Of a stretch of 64,000 nt of DNA, positions 12,929 through 23,900 are shown one piece after another. The DNA comes from Oreocharis arfaki (taxonomy: Eukaryota > Chordata > Aves > Passeriformes > Paramythiidae). The stretch lies in the NCBI GenBank assembly GCA_013398015.1, contig VZRR01007857.1:703736-767735 (forward strand). The letters are read 5' to 3'. The position numbers were made by a program, and so were the translations under genes. The stretch's first letter is position 1. Each line of letters starts with the position of its first letter. The notes beneath the pieces are model-generated. The model was given only the letters and a program-made list of their open reading frames with translations. It searched no databases and was not told the origin of the DNA.

Positions 12929-15900
12929 GTAAGTATGATGGGTCCTTCACCTGCCACTTAGAGTCACTAGAATATTCATTTCATATCTGCTGCTTCACTG
13001 CTTCTTCTTCTCCTAGTCCTGTGTTGAACTTCAGAGCGAAAAACCTTGCTGTCCTCTTTGCCATGGAAGGTGAAAGACATTTCCACTCACCCTCTGATTT
13101 CCTAACTTGGTGATTTTTTTTGAGCTATGATATATTTGAGCAGCAGCTAATTGTATAAAAAGAGAAAAGACAGAACTGTGTTTAACAGAGGAGGAGATAC
13201 ATATCTTCTGAAGTTAGTCTGCAAAGATCTCTACTGGGAAGCAGGGGAATTTTTTAAGGGGTTGTAATTCACTGGAATCTCTCTGCTTTTAAAATGAAAT
13301 AGTTGTAAGATACTGCTAGCTGAAGGGGCTCCTACAAACAGGTAAATCAAAATTCTTGTGGATTAGAGAAATTGCTCTTTACAGAACATGAGAATGGAAG
13401 GGTTTAAATGTCTAATCCCTGAAAAAGAAGGTGGTGACTAAGCAGAATTCCTGCAAAAACTGGTAACTCGAAAGCATGCTCTTTTCCCTAATCTCTAACT
13501 GTAGATTTTATACAGTCAAGAGCACATAGGTGCTTTCAGAACAGAGCTGGGCATGGTTTTAGTACAAGATGAACCAAACCCAGGATATCCTAGTGTGTAC
13601 CATTGTCATCACTTGTTTGTAGACAACCTGTAATATTGGTATAATTGTAATTTAGGCACTACAGTGTGAGAGTTTGGATTAAAACTGACTGATAATATGT
13701 TATGGGACATAAGTGTGAAGTGCTGGGAGAGTGCACTAAGGAAAAAGCTTTTTTTTAGTATCTTGACTTTGCGCTTCTAAGAGAATAAATAAAATTCCTG
13801 CCTTTGCAATCATGCTACATGCACTTGCTGCAAGTCCAGCCAGCTCCACCGGTGAGCAGTTTTGAGTTGGGCCTATGGTGAGCAGCTCAGGGACAGCCTT
13901 GGGGCTTCTTCATTTGTACAGTCTCTAGTTTTGAGTTATCTCATCAATGTGAGATAAACGTCACAAGGGACAGGATTGCACTGTGTGCCCCCATAAAGCC
14001 TAGTTTAAACTGAGCTTTAGATTCTTAGAATGTGCACCTTCTGTACATCTTCGATTTTTGTTCTTCCCTTTTAAGAATAGTCTTGTGCTTTAGCTCAGGG
14101 TTTAAGAAGGCTTGAGAACATTGTGTTTACATTACTGAAAACATTGTGTTTGAAGTTTGTTAGGCAGTTTGAGGATGTATTAGTTCTGGAAGGAGTTTGT
14201 GTGCTGATAAATAAAGCCCCATGTCAGCCACATTTGTATAACAGAAATCACATCCAAAGAGCTGATGGGAGTTCTCCTCTCTCTGACAGTCACTGTCTAT
14301 CTCATACCCCTTTCAGACCAGTGGTCTCTCAGATTCCTGAGCCTGTTCGTGACTGTATTATAAAAAGAGTTTTTGCATCTTTGAAAAATTCTCTAAACAT
14401 TGTTTTATTAACACAAGTTTTCCACTAGCTGTATTTCCAAAAGAAATATGGGGGCAGAATAGAGATTAATGTAAACTGTTCTGACAACATTGTATGTTAA
14501 AAACATCTTCTGAAGAACTTTGCTCCACTCCTGAAATACAGCATTTCATTCAGCTTCACAGCAAACTGCAGTCTCCACTTTGTAGGCATTGGGAAGTTGG
14601 GAAGTTATCCATCAGGTTGCACGTAATTTGATACAGGATCCTGCTCTCTAAAGCAAACTGCTCTTGCAGGGTTGGTCTGCAAGAGTCTGACTGCTTGAGT
14701 CTGACTTGGAGAGACTGGAGTCTGCTGGAAGTGGCCCAGGGAACTTGATGTTGCTGCATGGGATGCAGAGGTTCCTGTGTTGGTATTTCTGTGGTCTTTT
14801 TGATGGAGGAGAAGGCTCTGTGCAGAATCTGCACCTCAACTGTTGAGAGCAAGCAGTAGTTCCAGAGGGTGGGACTTTGTCCAAGCAGTTTGAACCAGGC
14901 ACAAACCATGTTCATGGGTATTGGTATGGTCTCACTGAAAGGATTTAAGAAATTTTTCACATGCAGAGTGATTGAGGGAGGTTCACAACCAAAGGACAAC
15001 CATAGAATATATGGTTGTCATAATATTTATGCTCATTTAATTCTTCAAATGAGGAAGAAAATTCAGATCGCATTTCTCATTTAATTTTGAAATGAGTTTG
15101 AAGTTACTTTTCTTTCTTTTGTGCAAATATCATTTACATCCTGATTTCTTGAACTTTGAATCTAGTGAAACAGCATTTTCTCTGTTTAAAGACAAAGCAA
15201 AGCCCTGTGGAGAGAAGTTAATGTTAAGACCTTTCATGAATTGCCCTCCAGTCTTCCCCCAGCCAAACATGCTTTGCTGAAGGACACTACTGCACTTCAG
15301 ATTGTTTGTGGGTTCTTGCAATGTTTAACCATTTGTACTCATCTTAAATTGGGAATCTGTCTGTTGCTTTGAGATGAGGGTAAGCTATTTACAAGTAGGT
15401 GAGGAGATTACATGGGCTATTATCTACATCTCTCTTTCTCCAAAATCCCGGCAGTATGGTGCAGCTCAGAACTTTAATCCCATGTCTACAAGATAAAGCT
15501 TTATTATCAAGAAGGTTTAACAATATGCCTGTTGTTTTGTACCACCATCCAGCTCAGTAGTTAGAACAGCAGGATGGGAAATGCTGTGAGGAAGAAATTA
15601 CATTTATGAGACAGATGATACATTTGGTGTTGGGGCAGTTTTTCTCCCCTTCAGATAAATCACTGGAAAAGAGAAGGAAAAAGCAGTGGGTTACAGAAAG
15701 TTTTATTTTTGGTGTTAGCATAAAAATTAATGTCCAGATGCATTATTTCTTAAAGCAGCATTTTGTAGTTTTCCAGAATTTGTCCACTTCTCCACAGAAC
15801 AATGCTTGGTCAGCTGAATTTGTAAAAGTTTCAGAGCCCTGTGGTATTTTTTTTACACTTCTACTGAAAAGCAAATGGGAGCTGCACTGCAAAAGAATTT

Positions 15901-18900
15901 AATGCCCTAAGATGAAGACCAGGAGATGAGTCTCATCCCCTGGGTTTCCTTATGACATGAAGCTCATTTACCCCCTTGGTGGCATGACACGTTGGTAACA
16001 AGCCTGCTAATAAATGAAGCTTGTAAATTTGTTTAATTAACATATGGGAAATGCTTTCACTTCCTTGAGTGACGAGTATTTTAAAAGAGAAATTGGCAGT
16101 ACTTGTTTAAGGAACAAAGTTGGACTTTTGCTACAAGTTAAGGTAGGATTGAAGTCAAGTTTAATATTTCTTCTATATTCATACAATTTCTTGCATCATT
16201 TATTTAAAGCAAGTATTATCAGGTTAAAAAAGCTCAAACCATAATTACATACATAAAAAGAAGAAATTAGTGCCTCCATAATGTTTTGGATAGCACTGAT
16301 ACAAATGACTTTCCAGTAAGAGCTGTTTTGAACTGAGAGCTGGTTCTATAGGTTGTTTTCTTGTAATTTTTACTTGGGTTTATGAGCATACACTTCTTAA
16401 GCTGCAGTGTTGCTGTTCATGTATTTTTACAGGATTGTTCACAAACTTTTTAAAATAAAATGCAGAACAAGCTTTCTTGTTTTCCTGTGAGGTTATTCCA
16501 TGTAGAGAAACATATACATTTCTTAATTTATTGGAAACAAATTAATTGAAAACTAGCAGTTGGTACGAGGACATAAAGACACTCTAAACAGAATGACCAC
16601 TGTGCAAGTTCAACATCTGAAACCTACAGCATCTCTCTCTTCCCATGACCTATTCCTGCTGTCTGGTTTAGCTGGATTTTGGGCTCAGAGCTCAAGAATA
16701 AAGCAGCATTGCCCTCGTGTGCAATAAAGGAACAACAATTTGGTTGTTGAAAGCAGCTCTGTGAAATGTTATGAAACTTTCAGATTTAAGGCCAGGTCTT
16801 GCATGAAATGAATGATAAGCCAGGGGCTGGAGAATTTTGGTAGAAGATTTTCAAATTCTGTCACACCTAAAAATATTGGGGTAAATTCATTGTTTGTCAT
16901 GTGTCATCCAACAGTTTATTTATAAGTGCAGCAGCATTTCAGAGTGAAACTCCAGTCTGGTTTTGGAAGTGTCTTGAAGCATAATTGATGTTGAATTTTA
17001 TCTTCTCTCTATTAATTGAGTCTAGACTTTGGCTGGAGCCCATTTTTTAATTGGATATCCTTAAATAATGTAAATGACAGACAAAACAGTATCTATGAAT
17101 CTCCGGGGGTTCCTGATTGTGTAAAAGACTCCGTGACTGAAGGGTGAGAGCCTGTACGGTCTTCAAGAGTTAAAATTGGTATTTTTAACCTTAAAATCAT
17201 GGGAGTTTTATTGTTGTTTCAATCCATATTCTTACCTTGATGGTTCCTTACCCATTCCACTCTACAGCCATTCTGTGCACCGTTTTTCAGTAATATTTCA
17301 CCTCCCACTCCATTGCAGCCCAGCAGGTAATTACTAATACTGATCACTTTCCCCATCAGGGTGCTGCAGGATATTCAAACCGGTTAAAAATGAGCAGTTT
17401 TCTACTGAATTAACACATCCTAAATTTGATAATGTTTAGTTTTGTATCATTGCACTGCCGAATAAAGTTTTTAGGGTTATTCATTGATAATCAAAGTACA
17501 TTCATTTATAACATCAGAAGTTGGAAGAATATGGAAAAGCTTTACACTTGAAACAGGTGAATTGTTAGATATTGATGATGGCCTGGTTTTTGTAAAGCAG
17601 AAGTTGAGTTCTTGCCTCTTGTGTCCTGGTGCACTATCATGGATTAGTTTTCCATGGTTGCATACTGTTGATGCCTCAGTATTTTTAATGAAAGTTAAAG
17701 TTTGTCAACTTCTTTACATCAGGCAAATTGAGGAAATGAAGATGTGCTAACATAAAAAAAAAATCACGTGCAGACATATAAACTGTTGAGATCTAGCTTG
17801 ATTAAAATGAATCCTCCTCTTTCATACTCATGTAAAGTAAATACAACATACAGATTCGTATTTTTGTCTAGTTTAAAGATAGATTTCTTTTTGGGCTCAG
17901 AGGTTGTGTACCATAAGGAGTGTTTTTATAATTGGATTTACTGTGGAGGAAAGCCTTGCATCCGAGGGCAGCCTGGCTGTGGGCTGGAGTGAACGTGCTG
18001 GCGGCCAGAGCTGGAAAGCTGATTTGTGGGTGTGATACGAAGTTTAGAGCAACATCGGTAATCAATAACCACCTGCTTTACAGAGCCTCCTGCTTCAGGC
18101 CTTCAGCTGGCTTTGGGATCTCTAGAGATAACAGCTTTGGATTTAAGAGCAGTTAAGAGCTTCCAAAAGAGAAGAAAATGATGGGAAATGTGTGGGGTTT
18201 TTCATCCCGGCGAGTTTAACATGCGGTTAAATAAAGTTGTGGCTCTGCCGTTCGCAGCCCCTCGCTTGTCTCGGCGGCCTTGTGCAGAAGTGGTGACAGT
18301 TGACAGCTGTTGTTCCCTTAATAAGATTAAAGTAAAGAAATTAGTTGTGCTGTCTCTAATCTGCCATTTAACACTGCGAACCACCTGGGGACACTTCTGT
18401 GCCGACACTCCCCGTGCTGAATTCCAGTCGGGCCGTGGAGCCGAGGCAGAGCTGAGCGCGTGCCGTGATCAGAATGTGTTCAGACGAGCTGCTGTTAGCA
18501 AGCTCATGGTATCAATTAAATGAACCCTCTTTATTGTTGTGAAAAATTAATTCAACATCCATTTGCTTACAGCACCTTTTCAAATGCATTATCGGAGTCT
18601 CTGAAAACACCACTACTGTTTGTGACATGAGGTTCAGTTGGGAAGTACAAAAGCATGATGCATTCTTACAGTGGAATTTGGTCTCAATATAAAGCGGGAA
18701 GTTTTTGTGTTTTCAAGTGTAAAATAAATGATCCTCTTAGGAATTAGTAATCCCATATATCAAAAAGCAGTGAATTAACTAAATCACCTCAGAACTCTGA
18801 AATGCTGTCACAATTAACCTACAAGTTCATATTTGACACTTTGGATGAATTATCATGTTTATATTTAAGTAGAGTTGACCTTTATTTTAGAATAGCTGAT

Positions 18901-20801
18901 AAAATGACAGAAGCTGATTTAAAGCATTTTCTCAAGAGAAAATAGAGACTACCTATATAGTTTCTTCTCTCTTCCCCTCTAAAAAAACCTACACAAGGGA
19001 ATAAACTTCATGAAAGGTAGAAGTAGGTGCCTAATGAAAATATTTTTCAGCATTACTGAGGGAAGGGAACTAAATCCCTTTATATAGTCAGGAGAGGAAA
19101 AGGGAACAGTGTTGCAAGGCAGATTTTTAAAAATGCATGTGAAGCATGCTGCTTCAATTACCTATAGGTGTTATCCTTGTAGGGTAAAAATTAGGTGAAA
19201 TAGATGAAAATTAACCTGCCTTTGGTCAGTAAGTAATTATTTAATATTGTTTTCACATCATGTAAACTGCGGATTGAAACTTATTTAATTAGGCAGTGGA
19301 GTAAAATTAATTACCAATACAGCTAAATTAATATAACTAGTAATATGGTGGTACTCAGAAAAGTAGGAAAAGTATAAATGTTCGTTCACTTCTTTTCTAA
19401 ATTCTGCAGCTGAAGAGAAGACAATCCAGCTGTACCAATGAAAAAAAATTTACTTCACTTTTTCTGGCCTCTGAGCATTTCCAGCTTTCTTTAGTTTGGG
19501 AAGTACAATGTATATATGTACGAGGCTTCCTTTTCAGCTCTGGGGAGCCAGGCTAAGTGACCAGATGCCTTAGCAGTGACCCCAGCATCAGTAAAGCCAC
19601 AGTCTTTATTGTGTAAATAATTTTGTTGTTTCAAAAAATATTTTAGGAGAAAGATAAAGCATAAAACTCAGATGCAGAAGTATGTTGAATTAGTCTGCAG
19701 CTTGTTCTGTTAAATACCAGCTTTGATGATTTCAGTGCAGTAACTGGGTGTTTGTTGCAGTCCCACTTTTGTATGACCTTTCAACAGTGCTCGTAATTTA
19801 TTTTCTTCTTTGGAGCTTATTTGAACTTAGTCACATTTTTTCACATGTTGAGAAAAACCCAACAAAATAAAAGTTCTTTTCCTTTTGGTTTGCTTTAGAC
19901 AAACAACTTGAATGTCTAGGCATCTGTATTTATTATTGGATATTTTTATGTTGCAGTTGTGTGTGTGTGTGCTTGTTTGTGTAGTAACAGTGATGCCTTT
20001 TGTAGTAAGCAAAGCTCAAGAAACAAAATTTTTGTTTATTCTGAAATAGAGTTCCCTTTGGTAAGGTTAATCTTCTCTGTGAGAATATTCCCTAGGACTG
20101 GTCCCAGCTTCCCTGCAAGTCCTGTTTTGAGAGGAACACTTTAATTGGAGCAGATGGAAATCACTGCACGTGATGCAGAGAACAGTTGTGCACGTGCTTG
20201 TGATTCTGTGTTCTTCCCACTGCAAAGCTGTCACCTCTTCCCCAGCTATAGGTGGAGCTCACCCCATCCTGCTGGAGCTGCACATCAGCTCTGGAGGCTC
20301 TGTGCAGGAGTGGGTGACAATGTGGAGAATTTCTGGGCCAGGCCTTTCACCTGCTGGGGTTTGCCAGTTCCATGGTCATCCCTATTCCTTGTGTTGGAGC
20401 ACAGGCACTGCTGGGAGCTTCTCTCTAAAGCTGCCCTTGCTGTCAAGTACTTCACACAGGCTCTTGAAGGTCCTGCCAGGAAAGAGTTCCTTGTGTGCTA
20501 TAGCTGTAAGCCACACAAAAGAAATACTGCCTGTCCAAATGATGAAATTGGCTGATGTTCTGTATCAGTTTTGGTAAGAGTTTTGTATACAGAAGAGTCC
20601 AGTACCCATAGAGTGCATGGCTTTACTGTTTTGAAGTTATTTAATTGATTTCTTTTAAGGTATTAGTTCTGTTTGGAATCCCAAGTTGAAGAAAATGAAT
20701 GTGAATTCCTACAAGGTTATTTTTGATGTGTTGCCATTTATTTGCTTTTAGTTTATCAAAGAAAGTAAAATTGTAATTTTTCTTCCCTTCTGGTTTTTTA
20801 G
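12929..20801 (+). other. SCAPER intron, 7.9 kb
   Basis: No supported exon is seen. The donor is gtaagtat and the acceptor ends tggttttttag at 20801. Notable segments are a candidate regulatory stretch at about 16540-17060, a CpG-enriched stretch at about 18160-18540 with tandem TGACAG motifs, and an AT-rich ATTA-motif cluster at about 19220-19340. A short GT run lies near 19958-19970. Open frames in this interval, including a 147-codon one on the minus strand at 14556-14999, lack any recognisable product. Confidence 0.88.
18160..18540. promoter_or_regulatory. Candidate intronic enhancer with tandem TGACAG and E-box motifs
   Basis: Composition changes sharply here: CpG dinucleotides and GC rise within an AT-rich intron, without coding or promoter features. 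Two TGACAG motifs (MEIS/TGIF type) lie in tandem at 18294-18299 and 18301-18306, the second overlapping a CAGCTG E-box at 18304-18309. A CCACCTG E-box lies near 18383, and ATCAATTAAATGA lies near the 3' edge. Enhancer function is an inference. Confidence 0.35.
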
Positions 20802-20925
20802 GTCACTATGCAGTACAGTAAATGTTTACAGCCTCACCTGCAGCAACTGCATAGAAAACTGCACCTATGTTCTCTTTAGTAATAAGATCACTTTTCTGAT
20901 GGACCTCTTGATACAGCAGTTTACG
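20802..20925 (+). CDS. SCAPER: SCAPER coding exon with cysteine cluster (VNVYSLTCSNCIENC)
   Basis: The acceptor is tggttttttag and the donor is ACG|gtaggt at 20926. With the two bases carried from the previous exon it reads K, then SLCSTVNVYSLTCSNCIENC and TYVLFSNKITFLMDLLIQQF ending in T, finishing on a codon boundary. The cysteines in SLC, LTCSNC and ENC are a dense cluster; I do not know whether they bind metal. The following amphipathic run (SNKITFLMDLLIQQF) matches the helical repeats of the SCAPER C-terminal region. These are residues 39-80 of the segment in this window. Confidence 0.95.
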
Positions 20926-23900
20926 GTAGGTAAAATAACTTCTTTAATTTAGGAATTTTTGCATGCTTCACAAACAGGTTAAAGTATTTAGAGTATCGAG
21001 TATAAGAACACCCAGAGGTAAATAAGAATAAATGCTTGAAAGAATAAAAATCATTTATTGTTTGTATTTGGTGGCTGTATCTACTATACTCTGTAGAAAT
21101 GTAAAGTGCTTCTACTAATAAATTCTGCAAAAGCAGAATTCTGTGTACCTGGAACTCTAGTGAGTGGATATCATTCTATCTTTAGCATTTTCTGAGGTTG
21201 TTTTCTTTAATTCACCCTATAGGAATATTTAAAGTAGAGACTATAATGAGTTGACTCTGTGTGTTTGATTCTTACTTATTTCAGTGTCAGGAATCTAAGT
21301 CAGGTCAATAAGTTGCCAGAGTTTGATTTGCTGAAGTGCTTAAATAGGACTCTTTAGCAATGAAAGCTTTAATTTTCCAATGTTTCATTTAATTTGAAAT
21401 GTCATTAAATATTTTATTTGAAAACTCATTTTTAATTCATAGTGACCTGCTCATCATAAGATATTTAGTCTCGGTTTTCTACTTATAAATTGTGTGTATG
21501 TATTTTCATGAGCCAAGCAGTTTGTTAATTGAAAAGTTATGTACATACTTTCAATAATTTAAGTGACGCTGTTAGAATCAACAAGCCGTAGGACCCTTGA
21601 CGAACACTTTAAAAAGATAGTCCGCGGGTCCTTGGCACAAAGAAAACCCAAATGCAACCTGTGCGTCCTCCTGCGAGCAGCTGCCGGCTCATTGTTGCTG
21701 GGCGGATCTTTCCGAGAGGGTTGCAGGTGTTGGGTTTCAGCTGTGCGCAGTCAGAGGTGCGGGCGCTGGGCCGGCCAGCGCTGCCTCTGCGGGGCCAGCG
21801 GGGCAGCGCTCCAGGGAATTACCCACGGGGGAAATCCTTCAGCACCTCACCAGTGGCAATGTTCACTCTGCTGCCAAAGCCCTTCCCTGCTCGCAGTGCC
21901 GTGCTGCAGAACGACCTGTACTCTCCCTGAAGGAATACAGAGGGTGTTTCTTAGGCTGAGTTGGCCACCTAGAGCTCAGAGATACTACAGAAGGAAAATT
22001 TACTGCACTTAGAGCTCTTCTCAGTCTGTTGCCAAATACTACCCTTGAGTTGCAGCAAAACTGTAATTAGAGCTTAATGTTTCCCATGATCCACAGTGGA
22101 CTTTTCTTTCCTATACAGAAAGTCTCTTATGTTCTCTTCATGCAGAATTGGCCCTTTAACCTGGATATCTTCATAGTTCCATGAAGTGCATATTTGAGTA
22201 CAAAACCCAAAAACAGTGCTGCTTTTCTAACACTGATTTTTCTCTCTTGAAAATATAATAAATCAGATCAAGTTTGAATTTTTCTTTTTTTTACAAAAAA
22301 GAAAGGTACAAACTGAGAGCAGCTCTGAATACCAAAATACTAAAATATACCCCCAGAGACTTTTAACTGCCTCCACTTTTCCTGGTTGGATGAGCTGTGT
22401 GATGCAGCTTTTGCCCATGTCATGTGTATTTCCACTTACTGTTGGAAAATAAAGCCCAAGTAATACCAGGAGTAATAAATGAGAATGTGTATTTGCAAGG
22501 TTTTAACAAATTATTGAACAAGTACACCAATATTTGCTGAATACAGAAACCGTACTGTTTTGAGAAGCATTTCAATATAATCTTGAATACATCCAGTATG
22601 AACCGTATTTCCAGCTAGTTTCATGTGGATTTAGTTTTGGTTTGGGGTTTTTTTTGTGTATGTGACATCCAGCCTGTCCAGGTTAGTAGTTTGAAGTGGC
22701 CTGTTCAGACCTTTCTTTACCTCTCACCTAAAGGGACTGGTAGGAAACCTTCTGTAGAGTGACCTACCATGTTACCTTCCTTAGCTCAGGTAGTGCCTAA
22801 GTCGGTGTCTGACACCAGGGGTGTTTCCTGATTTCCATGCTTAGTGGATCAAACCTTCCCACCTACATTCATGCAAGTCTCATGCTGGAGTGTAGCTTCA
22901 TTTATTTAGTGTTGTCTCTGCTCTTCTTTGTCCGCGGTAGCCAGAACATGGTTGCACAATAATTGCGGCTTTTCTCATTGTCTACTTTGGAAGGTTTTGC
23001 ACTGACAAAACCGAGTGATTCACAAGAGTTGTAAGCACGTAAGGATAGTTTCATATTTTGGGGGTTTCCAGTCAAGTGACAGCTGTCATGTACTTTCCAC
23101 AAAGATATCTGAGAAGCCATACATATAAACCATACCTGTCTGTGTTATATCATGACAGATCACTGTGATTATTTCTTAAGGCAATCTTTAAGTGCATAGT
23201 ATCTGAAAATTCTGAGTGAGACATCATCAGTGAATGTGCAATGAACATTAAGTGAAGTAGCAATCAAACAAATGTAGGGATCAAAACCCAGTTGTTTGTT
23301 ACTTTTTTCTTCTCCAAAATACAATGCTTAAATTTGGACCATATTTTTGGTAAGTGGCCTAAGAACTTTTCCTGGGTTTAAGTTAATCTGGCTGTCTAAT
23401 CAGAGGAAAGTAATTTTTCTCCTCCATTGCTTGCCTGGAATGTTGCTGCTGTTTAATTTGGGTTCTTCAGAGTGACAGTATACATCCTATTGCCGTTTCT
23501 CAACCATTTCTGGTCAGCTTTTTTAATCTTCTATGCTGCATCGAATAAGGCAGCTCCATGTTTGCACTGATGATGACAAGAGCTGTGAATTCCAAGGCAC
23601 ATCTGTGCTGCTTGGTGGTTCTAGTCCATTTTGAAATTACAGCTGTCTCCATAGGGTTCAGCTGTGTGGCACTGACAGTTCCCTTAGTCCCTAATAACAA
23701 GCCTATGTGGAGAGTAGTTAATCCTGAAAACAGGGCTGGAGTAGAACAGGTAATGACATGCAGAAGTGTTCGGGGGTAGGGAATTTAAAATTGGAACCTT
23801 TGCCTGCACCATCTCAAGCCCATGCACTTCCTGAGCCATTTCCAGTTCTTTGGTTCACTAGTTACTACACAGAAAGTCTGACATCCTAGTGATACTTCTG

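Noticed and set aside
14556..14999. 147-codon minus-strand open frame
   Set aside because: It is an isolated frame in intron sequence without a recognisable domain or splice signals, and overlaps other frames.
21563..22012. 149-codon plus-strand open frame over a CpG block
   Set aside because: Low stop-codon density in GC-rich sequence explains it; composition is Arg/Gly/Cys-rich and unlike a known protein.
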